Source of the DNA: Mesorhizobium waimense | GTDB taxonomy: Bacteria > Pseudomonadota > Alphaproteobacteria > Rhizobiales > Rhizobiaceae | Reading direction: 5' to 3' | NCBI RefSeq assembly: GCF_003601975.1 | Contig: NZ_QZWZ01000001.1 | Location: forward strand, 1-64,000 | Length of the DNA stretch: 64,000 nucleotides | Part shown: in pieces, positions 16,074-24,366 of the stretch | Position numbering within the stretch: the stretch's first letter is position 1 | Layout: each line of letters opens with the position of its first letter | Translations under genes and position numbers: made by a program | The notes under the pieces: generated by a model | What the model saw: only the letters and a program-made list of their open reading frames with translations | Told to the model about the DNA's origin: nothing | Database searches by the model: none

Positions 16074-17057
16074 ATGGCCACCATCCGCAACTTTGGTTTC
16101 ATCGCCCAGCTTCGCAGCGAGGCAAGCAGCCACGTCATTCGCTATCGCAATGGTAAGGTGATGCAGAGCGGCCGGGGCCTGGTCTTCTGGTTCGCGCCTG
16201 AGACCGCCAGCATTGCCGAAGTGCCGATGGACGACCGCGAGATGACGCTGTTCGTCAAGGGCCGCAGCCAGGACTTCCAGACCGTCACCGTGCAGGGCAC
16301 GGTCGGCTGGCACGTCGTCGATCCGAAACGGCTGGCCGAACGCGTCGATTTCAGCATCGACCTGAGAACCGGCAGAACGCATGGCGAGCCGATCGAGACG
16401 ATACAGGCGCGTATTGCCGGCATCGCCAATCAGGCCGTGCAGCAATATCTGGGGCAGGCGCCGGTGCGGGGCCTGCTCGATGCCGGCCCCGCGCCCTTGC
16501 GCGAGCGGCTGCAGGCGGTGGTTGCCGCCGATCCGGCGCTGACGGATATCGGCGTCGCCGCCGTCACGGTACGGCTCACCAACCTCATTCCGACGAGCGA
16601 GCTCGATCGCGCCTTGCAGACGCCGACCTTCGAGGCGCTGCAGCAGAAGGCCGACCAGGCGACCTTCGAGCGGCGGGCGCTCGCCGTCGAGAAGGAGCGC
16701 GCCATTGCCGAGAACGAACTGGCCACCAGGACGGAACTGGCGCGGCGCGAGAAGCTCTTGATCGCCGAAGAGGCTGAGAATGCCCGCAACCGCGCCGCCG
16801 GCGTGGCGGAAGCGCAGCAGGTGGAGACAGCGGCCGAGGCCGAGCGTATCCGCACGGTGGAAGGCGCCAGGGCCGAAGCGGAGCGGCAGCGCATCGCGAT
16901 CTATCGCGACCTGCCGCCGGCCATCCTGCTCGGCCTCGCCGCCCAGCAGCTCGCCGGCAAGCTGGACAGGATAGAGCATCTCAATGTAACGCCGGACCTG
17001 CTCGCCACCGTTCTTGGCGAATTCCGCAAGGGCCCGGCACTCGTCGATGCCCGCTGA
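16074..17057 (+). CDS. SPFH (band 7) domain protein
   Basis: 327 residues from an ATG at 16074 with AGGGAGA upstream. Residues 1-190 form an SPFH domain (GLVFWFAPETASIAEVPMD, VTVQGTVGWHVVD). Residues 200-290 are a long Glu/Ala/Arg coiled coil typical of slipin- or flotillin-like scaffolds. No N-terminal membrane helix is evident, so membrane contact would be peripheral. It sits between a Nudix/NrtR-like fragment and an NAD-kinase-like gene with short gaps, which suggests one cassette possibly tied to nucleotide or NAD status. Confidence 0.8.
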   Translation: MATIRNFGFIAQLRSEASSHVIRYRNGKVMQSGRGLVFWFAPETASIAEVPMDDREMTLFVKGRSQDFQTVTVQGTVGWHVVDPKRLAERVDFSIDLRTGRTHGEPIETIQARIAGIANQAVQQYLGQAPVRGLLDAGPAPLRERLQAVVAADPALTDIGVAAVTVRLTNLIPTSELDRALQTPTFEALQQKADQATFERRALAVEKERAIAENELATRTELARREKLLIAEEAENARNRAAGVAEAQQVETAAEAERIRTVEGARAEAERQRIAIYRDLPPAILLGLAAQQLAGKLDRIEHLNVTPDLLATVLGEFRKGPALVDAR

Positions 17058-17099
17058 AAGGGGCGAAAATGACGGTGAAGCGTCCCCGCGCCCGTCTTC

Positions 17100-17966
17100 G
17101 TGACGCGTGAGACCGACTACGAGCTTCTGGTCGCGCGCCACGCCACGCGCGATCAGGCTCGCTTCTTCCTGCAGACGCGCGGCCAGCGCATCGAGGATAT
17201 CGAGGCCCGCCACCACGCCTTCCACGCGGTGCTGGCGGCGGCTCGGGGCTCGGTGCCCGCGGACTGGCGGCAGGCTTTGGTCCGACGTGCCGACCTCGAC
17301 CGGTTTCTCTTCGCCTCTGACGACGTCGTGGTGCCGGTGGGGCAGGATGGGCTGGTTGCCAATGTCGCCAAATATCTCGATGGGCAGCCGGTCCTTGGCG
17401 TCAATCCGGCACCGGATCTCTATGACGGGGTCCTGGTGCGAATCGGCGTCGGCAGGCTGGCCAGGCTGCTGGCCGCCAGCATCGCGGGGGATGCAGGCAT
17501 GGAATCGCGAACGATGGTCGAGGCTGAACTCGACGGCGGCGAAACGCTTCTCGCACTCAATGAAATTTTCGTCGGCCATCGCAGCCACCAGTCGGCCCGT
17601 TACCGCATCGAGGCCGAAGGCGAAGCGGAGGATCATTCCTCTAGCGGTCTCATCGTCGCCTCCGGCACCGGCGCGACCGGTTGGGCCCGCTCGATCATGG
17701 ACGCAACGCATCTCGATCTGGAGCTTGGCCGTGAGGAGCACGCGGTCGGCTTCTGGGTGCGCGAGCCCTTTCCAAGCGTGGCCACGGCCACAAGGCTGCG
17801 CGCCGGAAAGGTCACCGAAAGGCCTCTTCTGATCACCTCCCGGATGAATGAAGGCGGCGTGATTTTCGCCGATGGCATCGAGCAGGACTTCATTGCCTTT
17901 GACTGGGGCAGGCGTGTGCGACTTTTGCCAGCCGCCCGAGTGCTGCGTCTTGTCGTCGGCCAGTGA
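17100..17966 (+). CDS. NAD-kinase-like protein
   Basis: 288 residues from a GTG at 17100. VVVPVGQDGLVANVAKYL corresponds to the GGDG nucleotide-binding motif of NAD kinase, with Gln for Gly. SSSGLIVASGTGATGW matches the second conserved loop (usually TPTGSTAY). So the fold is probably NADK-like, but activity on NAD is uncertain. An ATG at 17069 with a good GAAAGGGGCG site leads to a different frame; one base less near 17080 would join it to APVFVTRETDYELL, so the real N-terminus may be longer. It is the last gene of the SPFH cassette. Confidence 0.65.
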   Translation: MTRETDYELLVARHATRDQARFFLQTRGQRIEDIEARHHAFHAVLAAARGSVPADWRQALVRRADLDRFLFASDDVVVPVGQDGLVANVAKYLDGQPVLGVNPAPDLYDGVLVRIGVGRLARLLAASIAGDAGMESRTMVEAELDGGETLLALNEIFVGHRSHQSARYRIEAEGEAEDHSSSGLIVASGTGATGWARSIMDATHLDLELGREEHAVGFWVREPFPSVATATRLRAGKVTERPLLITSRMNEGGVIFADGIEQDFIAFDWGRRVRLLPAARVLRLVVGQ

Positions 17967-18060
17967 GCAGTTCGACATAGCGGCGCAAAGCCCCTCTCGT
18001 CGTCGGTACCAAGCCTCGGCGCGACCATTTCTTCCGGCGCGCCGCCAGCGAGAGGGTCGG
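17967..18060 (-). pseudogene. Fragment of a SigJ-type sigma factor gene
   Basis: These bases align with 19154-19230 inside the intact sigma gene: shared TCGACATAGCGGCGCA, CTCGTCGTCG and TCTTCCGGCGC, with one single-base gap. Translated on the minus strand they give GAPEEMVAPRLGTDDERG, compared with SAPEETALPRLDGDDERR. The frame shifts before the following RRYVELL. It is a diverged partial copy. Positions 18061-18195 show nothing more. Confidence 0.6.
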
Positions 18061-18195
18061 CGCCTATCACAGGCCGGAATGCCTCACCATTTCCAGCCTC
18101 CCGCCTCAATGCACGTCACGGCATCCCAGAGTATCCGACGTGCTCTCGGTCTCTACCTGTATGATACTGATCGGCACCACACCTTGCGGTCGCCG

Positions 18196-18603
18196 CTATC
18201 GCCTGGGAACGCTTTGCGCAACGCTTGCGCGGATTGCCGCGGCGGCCTCGGCGGCAATCCGCGACATGAATTTGCGCGAAAACTGGCCCAGAGGCTTGGC
18301 GTCTTCGAGCGCCATGACGTTGCGAGATCATCGGTGTTGAACTCGTCGACGATAACCCAGGCCGGAGTGTAGAGCTTTGCTCGGCGGGCTTCGGTCTCCG
18401 GAATCTCCACGCAGCGCGCACCAGAAAGTGGCGGCTGGCTGGTGATGGGAAAGAGCAGGGTCTTCCGGCGATCGTTCTTGCCCACGACAATCAGCATCAC
18501 GCAGGTCGGCCGAGCCTTGCGCCCGCTTTCCTCGCCCCGCTCATATTCCCGTGCCCACAAATAGGAATAGAAGAATGACCTGGCCGTGGTCGGGCTCAGT
18601 CAT
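18196..18603 (-). pseudogene. PemK/MazF-like toxin, two apparent frameshifts
   Basis: An ATG at 18603 overlaps the antitoxin stop by eight bases and starts MTEPDHGQVI. Removing one base near 18573 joins YSYLWAREYERGEESGRKAR and then CVMLIV, LLFPITSQPP, CVEIPE and WVIVDEFNTDDLATSW. Adding one G near 18312 gives LEDAKPLGQFSRKFMSRIAA and a stop at 18196. The pattern fits small PemK-like growth inhibitors that follow a Phd-type antitoxin. As written, no full product can form. Confidence 0.5.
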
Positions 18604-18820
18604 CCAAGTCATCGTCTCGCGCGACGGCGTCGAGGCCGGCGAGGAGTTCTTCACGATCCTTGGCCGACAGATCCTCGACACGGTGCGCCCGCTGGGGGCT
18701 GCGACCGGTAAGGCGGTCGAATTGTTCGGCTGTCAGAAGCACGAATTTGCGTTTGCCGCGCTTGGTGATGTCGACAGGACCGCGGAACGCGGCCTCCAAT
18801 TGCGAGCCTGTGTTTTCCAC
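18596..18820 (-). CDS. Phd/YefM-type antitoxin, probably 5'-truncated
   Basis: 74 residues from a GTG at 18820. LEAAFRGPVDITKRGKRKF and VLLTAEQFDRL match the DNA-binding core of Phd antitoxins. About 12-15 N-terminal residues that usually precede this are missing, and there is no good ribosome site. The acidic tail (AVARDDDLDD) would contact the toxin. The 5' end lies 12 bases from the stop of the sigma factor, so the truncation and the island boundary probably coincide. Confidence 0.55.
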   Translation of the reverse strand: MENTGSQLEAAFRGPVDITKRGKRKFVLLTAEQFDRLTGRSPQRAHRVEDLSAKDREELLAGLDAVARDDDLDD

Positions 18821-18832
18821 CCGGCACTTCGG

Positions 18833-19723
18833 TCAGTCCTCAACGAAACGGATGTCCGCATCGGCGATGCAATAGGGCGCGTAGCGGAAATCGCGGATCG
18901 CGATGACTTGCTCGTCCAGCCACTCGACCAGCATGAAGCCGCGCACCGCGCCGTCAGGCGACTGCGGGTCGCGGATCAGGATCGCCGGCTGACCTTCGAC
19001 AAAGCCCAGCGACAGTGCCCAGTCGCTGGCGCGGTCGTAATTGCCGAAATAGGTCGAGGCCTGCGCCTTGCCGCTGAGGCGAGCGCGGTTGACGACCTCG
19101 AGCTGGATATCCTCGGCGATCAGCGCCCTGACCGCATCGAAGTCGCGCGCGTTGAACAGGTCGACATAGCGGCGCAGGCGGCGCTCGTCGTCGCCATCGA
19201 GTCTCGGCAGGGCTGTCTCTTCCGGCGCCGAAGCCAGGGCTTTCAACTCGCCCCGGCCGCGATGCAACGTCGCCTTGGTGGCAGCCAGCGTCGCGCCCGT
19301 CACCTCGCAGGTCTCGGCAAGGCTGAGGCCCAGCACATCGACGAGGATCACGGCGCTGCGCTGCGCCACCGAAAGCTGCATGAAGCTGCGCAGGCTGGCA
19401 GCAGCGGCGAGCCGCGCATCGGCACTCTCGGACGGATCCTCGATCTTGGTCATGTCGGCCTCGGTCATACGCGACCGCTCCCGCTGGCGCCGGCGCAGAT
19501 GATCCTGCGCCGCATTGTGGGCGATGCGAAACAGCCATTGCTCGGGACGTTCGACCAAGACGTTGCCGTCGAGCGCCTGCAGCGCTTTCAGCATCGTCTC
19601 CTGCACGATGTCCTCACCGTCGATCACCGAGCCGGCCATGCGGGCGCAGTAGCGATGCAGTTTCGGGCGCAGACCAGCAAGCATCGTCTCCAGCGCCGCG
19701 CGGTCGAGTTTTGGTGAGCTCAT
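18833..19723 (-). CDS. SigJ-type (ECF) RNA polymerase sigma factor with SnoaL-like C-terminus
   Basis: 296 residues from the ATG at 19723 with GAGGA upstream. Region 2 is at about 15-85 (GEDIVQETMLKALQ, EQWLFRIAHNAAQDHLRR) and region 4 at about 110-165 (QRSAVILVDVLGLSLAETCE). The C-terminal 120 residues (RRYVDLFNARDFDAVRAL) form a SnoaL-like domain used in this group to modulate activity instead of an anti-sigma factor. The gene upstream on the same strand ends 50 bases away and is likely co-transcribed. Confidence 0.85.
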   Translation of the reverse strand: MSSPKLDRAALETMLAGLRPKLHRYCARMAGSVIDGEDIVQETMLKALQALDGNVLVERPEQWLFRIAHNAAQDHLRRRQRERSRMTEADMTKIEDPSESADARLAAAASLRSFMQLSVAQRSAVILVDVLGLSLAETCEVTGATLAATKATLHRGRGELKALASAPEETALPRLDGDDERRLRRYVDLFNARDFDAVRALIAEDIQLEVVNRARLSGKAQASTYFGNYDRASDWALSLGFVEGQPAILIRDPQSPDGAVRGFMLVEWLDEQVIAIRDFRYAPYCIADADIRFVED

Positions 19724-19773
19724 GGTCCTCGTTCTCCGCGTAGCTGGTCCAGACGCCATACCGGCACCCGTGG

Positions 19774-20094
19774 TCAGGCTGGCATGACCTCATCGGCATC
19801 CGTCAGCATACGATAGTTGCCGACGATTTTTGCCGTCGATCTGGTGAGTGGCCCGGAGCGCCGCGCTGCGTGATCGGCGCTGAACGCCTTGAAGGCGTCG
19901 AGCCCGGTAAGAGCGGAACTGTCCTTGTCCTGGCCGACGAGATGGACGAATTCGCCAGTCTCCAGCTCCAGCACCAGATAGCGCACGGATTGCGGCTTCG
20001 TTTCGGTGAGCGCCTCGAACACCTTTGCCACCAGCGCCCGGTTGTCGGCGATGCTGGCGTCCTTCACGCCGTAGCGGATGAGATTGTAGCCCAT
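19774..20094 (-). CDS. Small hypothetical protein upstream of the sigma factor
   Basis: 106 residues from an ATG at 20094 with AGGAGA 7 bases upstream. MGYNLIRYGVKD, then a strand-helix pattern ending YLVLELETGEFVHLVGQ, suggests a ferredoxin-like dimeric fold as in small monooxygenases, but no catalytic residues are recognisable. Fifty bases separate it from the sigma gene. A divergent VOC gene starts 147 bases away, so the gap holds both promoters. Confidence 0.6.
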   Translation of the reverse strand: MGYNLIRYGVKDASIADNRALVAKVFEALTETKPQSVRYLVLELETGEFVHLVGQDKDSSALTGLDAFKAFSADHAARRSGPLTRSTAKIVGNYRMLTDADEVMPA

Positions 20095-20241
20095 TGTTGT
20101 CTCCTGATTGGTGGGTCTGCACGAGAAAGACGTTGCGTATCGCCAAAAAGATTCTTGGCATCCTGCAAATCTTTTCGATCGTCTCCGTCGTCTTTCATCC
20201 GTCGAGGCCGCGCCGCGGTCTCTGTGATGAGGAGAGACATC

Positions 20242-20607
20242 ATGCATATCCAGTTTGCCGAACTTCCCGTGTTCGACCAGGACCGCGCAAAGGCCTTCTA
20301 CACCGATCAACTTGCCTGCCAGCTCATAGCCGACGAGCCGATGGGCGACAGTGGCTGGCGTTGGATCGAGCTGGCATTTCCCCATGCGGTCACCAACCTG
20401 CATTTCGTCAGGCGGGCCGACGCAGCGCCAAGCGCGGAGCCGGTGCTGGTGCTGGTCGACGAAAATGTCGAGGCAACGACCGCGGCCCTGAAGGCGCGGG
20501 GCGTCGAGATTGTCACCGAGCCGCAGGAAGCACCCTGGCAGCCAGGCCGCACCGTCGCCGAATTCCGCGACAGCGAAGGCAACCGCATGGTCCTCGCCAG
20601 CAGATAG
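20242..20607 (+). CDS. VOC-family (glyoxalase/bleomycin-resistance-like) protein
   Basis: 121 residues from an ATG at 20242 with AGGAGA upstream. The beta-alpha-beta-beta-beta pattern is clear: FAELPVFDQDRAKAFYTDQL, WRWIELAF, and GRTVAEFRDSEGNRMVLAS, with His/Glu positions that could bind metal. Substrate unknown. The alpha/beta hydrolase gene follows 53 bases later and may share the transcript. Confidence 0.8.
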   Translation: MHIQFAELPVFDQDRAKAFYTDQLACQLIADEPMGDSGWRWIELAFPHAVTNLHFVRRADAAPSAEPVLVLVDENVEATTAALKARGVEIVTEPQEAPWQPGRTVAEFRDSEGNRMVLASR

Positions 20608-20660
20608 GCAAAACCGTCGCTGCCGAGCATCCATTTTTCGAACCCAGAGGAGATATTGCC

Positions 20661-21557
20661 ATGAATTATCAGGACACGACCCGCAACGGTATCACCGCTT
20701 CGACGCTGAAAGTACCGGGCGCCAGCCTCTACTACGAGACGCGCGGTTCCGGCCCGGTGCTGCTGATCATCGCCGGCGGGCCGCAGGACGCCGGCGTCTT
20801 CGCCGATGTCGCGCGCCACCTCGCCGACCGCTACACGGTGGTCGCCTACGACCCGCGCGGCAATTCGCGCAGCACGTTCGACGGGCAGGCCGAGGCGCAG
20901 AGTCTCGATGTCCACGGTGACGATGCCGCACGGTTAATCGAGGCGCTCGGCGTCGGACCGGCCTATGTGTTCGGCACCAGCGGCGGCGCCCAGATCGGCC
21001 TCAATCTCGCCGCCCGCCATCCTCAGCGTGTGCGTGTACTGGTGGCACATGAGCCACCCAGCATGATGATGCTCGATGACCCGTCGCAGGCCGTGGCCGG
21101 CATGCGCGACCTCCACGACACCTATCGCAGCCACGGCGTCGAGGCGGCGATGCAGAAGTTCTTCAGCGACAATGGCCTGTCAGAGGGACCGGACCACGAC
21201 GAGGCCGGGCAGGAAGACACCGAACAGCCGGCGGCGCCGCAGTTTGCCTCGACGCCGGAGGAGGTCGAAACCTTTGCCCGGGTGAGCGGCAATTTCGAAT
21301 ACTGGCTGGCGCACGGCATCATGCCGCTGTCGCTCTACCGACCCGACGTCGAGGCGCTGCGCGGCGCCCCTGTCGTGGTCGGTATCGGCGAAGACTCCGT
21401 CGGCCAACCGATCGATGACATGGGCAAGGCATTGGCCGACAAGCTCGGCACCAAGCGGGTCGCCTTTCCCGGCGACCATATGGGCTTTGCCCCTTACCCC
21501 GATAGGTTCGCGGAGACCTTGCACTCGGCGCTCAGCGGCGCGGGAGCCAAGGCATAG
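20661..21557 (+). CDS. Alpha/beta hydrolase
   Basis: 298 residues from an ATG at 20661 (AGAGGAGATATTGCC before it). LLIIAGGPQDAG forms the oxyanion-hole region; VVAYDPRGNSRS is typical; VFGTSGGAQIGL is the nucleophile elbow with Ser in G-x-S-x-G. VVGIGEDSVGQ and FPGDHMGFAPYP supply the acid and the catalytic His. Substrate unknown. The gene ends just before a bidirectional terminator hairpin. Confidence 0.85.
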   Translation: MNYQDTTRNGITASTLKVPGASLYYETRGSGPVLLIIAGGPQDAGVFADVARHLADRYTVVAYDPRGNSRSTFDGQAEAQSLDVHGDDAARLIEALGVGPAYVFGTSGGAQIGLNLAARHPQRVRVLVAHEPPSMMMLDDPSQAVAGMRDLHDTYRSHGVEAAMQKFFSDNGLSEGPDHDEAGQEDTEQPAAPQFASTPEEVETFARVSGNFEYWLAHGIMPLSLYRPDVEALRGAPVVVGIGEDSVGQPIDDMGKALADKLGTKRVAFPGDHMGFAPYPDRFAETLHSALSGAGAKA

Positions 21558-21581
21558 CCTCGCTCGTAATTCGAGAGAGAC

Positions 21582-21607
21582 AACGGCGTCCGCGTGCGGG
21601 CGCCGTT
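21582..21607. terminator. Bidirectional hairpin terminator
   Basis: AACGGCG-t-CCGC, a two-base loop, then GCGG-g-CGCCGTT. The stem is nearly perfect and the hairpin sits between two convergent genes (ends 21557 and 21613). T-runs are short. Confidence 0.6.
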
Positions 21608-21612
21608 TGCGT

Positions 21613-23268
21613 TCACCCAACCGCAGCCGCCGCCCGCCCGGCGCTCCGGCCCGAGAAGATACAACCGCCGAGGAAGGTGCCTTCCAGCGCCGCATAACCA
21701 TGCACGCCGCCGCCGCCGAAGCCGGCGGCTTCACCGACCGCATAGAGCCCCGGGACCGGCTGGCCTTCGGCGTCGAGAACACGGCTGTCGAGGTCGGTCT
21801 GCAGGCCGCCCAGCGTCTTGCGGGTGAGGATGTTGAGGCGCACCGCAATCAGCGGCCCGTTCGCCGGATCGAGCATCTTGTGCGGCTTGGCGGTGCGGAT
21901 CAGTCTGTCGCCGAGATAGGCGCGTGCACCGCGCAAGGCGGTGATCTGCATATCCTTCGAGAACGGATTGTCGAGCTGCAGGTCACGGGCGCGGATCTCG
22001 CGCTCGACCTGCCCGAGTTCGAGCAAAGGCTCTCCGCCGGCCAGCGCATTCATCCGCGCGACCAGCGCCGGCAGCTCGGCCTCGACGATGAAGTCCTCGC
22101 CCTTTTCCATGAACGCCTTGACCGGGCCCGGAATGCCCGATGTGGCGCGTTGCAGCACCTGGCGCCAGCTTTTGTTCGTCAGGTCCGGGTTCTGCTCGGA
22201 GCCCGACAGCGCGAACTCCTTCTGGATGATCTTCTTGGTCAGGATGAACCAGGAATAGTCGAAGCCGGTGCTCATGATATGGCTGAGCGTGCCCAGCGTG
22301 TCGAAGCCCGGATAGAGCGGCACCGGCAGCCGTTTGCCGCGCGCGTCGAGCCACAACGAGGACGGGCCGGGCAGGATGCGGATGGCATGGTCGGTCCAGA
22401 TCGGCGCCCAGTTCTTGATGCCCTCGACATAGTGCCACATGCGGTCGCGGTTGATGATCGAACCGCCGGCCTGTTCGGTGATCGCCAGCATGCGGCCGTC
22501 GACATGGTCGGGCACGCCGGTGATCATGCGCTTCGGCGGCGCGCCCAGCCGCTGCGGCCAGTTCTTGCGCACAAGCTCGGGATTGGCACCGATGCCGCCG
22601 GAGGCGACGATCACCGCCTGCGCATGAAGCTCGAAATCGCCTGACGTCTGGCGCGAACTCTTGCGGCCGCGTTCGATAGTGCTTGGTTCCAGGATATCGC
22701 CGCGCACGCCGGTCACCGTCTTGCCCGTCCGCGTCAGCTCGTTGACCCGGTGGCGGAACCTGAAGCTTATCAATCCGCGCTTCTCAGCCTCGCGCACGCG
22801 CTGGACAAAAGGTTCGAGCACGCCGGGGCCGGTGCCCCAGGTGATGTGAAAGCGCGGCACCGAATTGCCGTGGCCGATCGCGTTGCCGCCGCCGCGCTCG
22901 GCCCAGCCGACGACCGGAAAAAACTTGATGCCACGCTCGACCAGCCAGGAGCGCTTTTCGCCAGCGGCAAAGCCGACATAGGCCTCGGCCCATTTGCGCG
23001 GCCAGAAATCCTCAGGCCGGTCGAAGGCGGCGGTGCCCATCCAATCCTCGAGCGCCAGATCATGCGAATCGCGGATGCGCATGCGCCGCTGTTCCGGCGA
23101 ATCGACGAGGAAGAGCCCGCCAAACGACCAGAACGCCTGGCCGCCCAACGACTGCTCCGGCTCCTGATCGACGATGATGGTCTTCTTGCCGGTCTCCGCC
23201 AGTTCCGCCGCCGCGACGAGGCCGGCCAGCCCCGCCCCGACAATGATCACATCAGCGTCGTCAGCCAA
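21613..23268 (-). CDS. FAD-binding dehydrogenase (3-ketosteroid-dehydrogenase/fumarate-reductase type)
   Basis: 551 residues. DVIIVGAGLAGLVAAAEL is the N-terminal FAD-binding Rossmann motif; AVIVASGGIGAN and the late GLYAVGEAAGFGGGGVHG complete the flavoprotein core. The length and SFGGLFLVDSPEQRRMRIRD match the putative FAD-binding dehydrogenases related to KstD. The substrate is not predictable. It lies 30 bases downstream of the Gfo/Idh/MocA gene on the same strand and may be co-transcribed. Confidence 0.85.
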   Translation of the reverse strand: MADDADVIIVGAGLAGLVAAAELAETGKKTIIVDQEPEQSLGGQAFWSFGGLFLVDSPEQRRMRIRDSHDLALEDWMGTAAFDRPEDFWPRKWAEAYVGFAAGEKRSWLVERGIKFFPVVGWAERGGGNAIGHGNSVPRFHITWGTGPGVLEPFVQRVREAEKRGLISFRFRHRVNELTRTGKTVTGVRGDILEPSTIERGRKSSRQTSGDFELHAQAVIVASGGIGANPELVRKNWPQRLGAPPKRMITGVPDHVDGRMLAITEQAGGSIINRDRMWHYVEGIKNWAPIWTDHAIRILPGPSSLWLDARGKRLPVPLYPGFDTLGTLSHIMSTGFDYSWFILTKKIIQKEFALSGSEQNPDLTNKSWRQVLQRATSGIPGPVKAFMEKGEDFIVEAELPALVARMNALAGGEPLLELGQVEREIRARDLQLDNPFSKDMQITALRGARAYLGDRLIRTAKPHKMLDPANGPLIAVRLNILTRKTLGGLQTDLDSRVLDAEGQPVPGLYAVGEAAGFGGGGVHGYAALEGTFLGGCIFSGRSAGRAAAAVG

Positions 23269-23298
23269 CTTTTTCTCCCCCCAGGCTTTGGAAAAGTA

Positions 23299-24285
23299 TC
23301 AGACGTTCTCCCAGCCGTCCTTGCCGCCGGCGCGGAAGATGGCGTCGATGACCTTCTGGTTGAGCACCGATTCCTCCAGCGTGAAGACCCGCTCCTTGCC
23401 GCCCTGTGCCGCGCGCGCGAAAGTCTCGACCTCCAGCCGGTATTGCTGCGTGCCGGGGAAGCGGAACACCTGCGCCTCGGTGTGGTTCTGGTTGTGCAGC
23501 TCGATGCGGTGGTGGTCGTAGAGCCCGGCATTGAACGGTGAGAACACCTCGATGAAACCCTTCTCGCCGTGGAACACCATCACCTGCCGGGCCGCCATCT
23601 GCGTCGACAGATAGAAGGACAGTTCGAAGTCGCCGAAATCGGCGCGGATCGAGGAGTAGATGTCGGTGCCGAAATTCTTGTCGCGCTCGATCGTCGCCTG
23701 CACGCGCAGCGGCTCCTTGCCTGTCGAAAACCGCGTCGACACGGTCGGATAGACGCCGATATCGGGCAGCGCCCCGCCGCCGAGATCGAGTTGGTTGCGC
23801 ATGTTCTTGGGGTCGACATTGTAATAGGAGAACGCGCCCTGCACATGCCGCAGCCGGCCGATGGCGCCGCTGGCGATAAGGTCGCGCACCTTGATCCATT
23901 GCGGGTGGTAGGTGACCATGAAGGCTTCGCAGACCAGGACCTTTTTGGCGTCGCGCAGCTCGATCAGCGGCGCGATGTCCTTGGCGTCGAGCGCCAGCGG
24001 CTTTTCGACCAGCACATGCTTGCCGGCCTCGATTGCCTTCGCCGTCCATTCGACATGCTGCGAGGTCGGCAGCGGGATATAGACGCCGTCGATGTCGTTG
24101 GAGGCCAGCAGCTCTTCATAAGAGCCGAAGGCATGCGGCGCGCCGAAACGGTCGGCCAGCGCGCGGGCTTTCGATAGGTCGCGGCTTGCGATCGCCGACA
24201 GCACGCCGTTCTCCGCCTCGACGATCGCTGGCAACAATTGCTCGCGGCCGATCTTGGCCGTCGACAAAACACCCCATCGGAACAT
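23299..24285 (-). CDS. Gfo/Idh/MocA-family oxidoreductase
   Basis: 328 residues. The N-terminal NAD(P)-binding domain begins [18 protein letters not shown]; the hallmark [10 protein letters not shown] supplies the conserved Lys. The C-terminal sheet domain follows with DIGVYP, as in glucose-fructose oxidoreductase-like and dihydrodiol-dehydrogenase-like enzymes that oxidise sugars or cyclic alcohols. There is no signal peptide, so it is cytoplasmic. Substrate unknown. Confidence 0.88.
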   Translation of the reverse strand: MFRWGVLSTAKIGREQLLPAIVEAENGVLSAIASRDLSKARALADRFGAPHAFGSYEELLASNDIDGVYIPLPTSQHVEWTAKAIEAGKHVLVEKPLALDAKDIAPLIELRDAKKVLVCEAFMVTYHPQWIKVRDLIASGAIGRLRHVQGAFSYYNVDPKNMRNQLDLGGGALPDIGVYPTVSTRFSTGKEPLRVQATIERDKNFGTDIYSSIRADFGDFELSFYLSTQMAARQVMVFHGEKGFIEVFSPFNAGLYDHHRIELHNQNHTEAQVFRFPGTQQYRLEVETFARAAQGGKERVFTLEESVLNQKVIDAIFRAGGKDGWENV

Positions 24286-24366
24286 CCGGCTTCTCCATCT
24301 CTAGATTGCAGGCGTCGAGGTTTGCCCGAAATCGATGGAAAAGCCAATGACCGGTCTGCCGCGGAC

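Noticed and set aside
16041..17978. 645-codon minus-strand frame over the SPFH and NADK-like genes
   Set aside because: It spans two well-supported genes on the other strand; composition is Arg/Gly/Asp-rich as in shadows.
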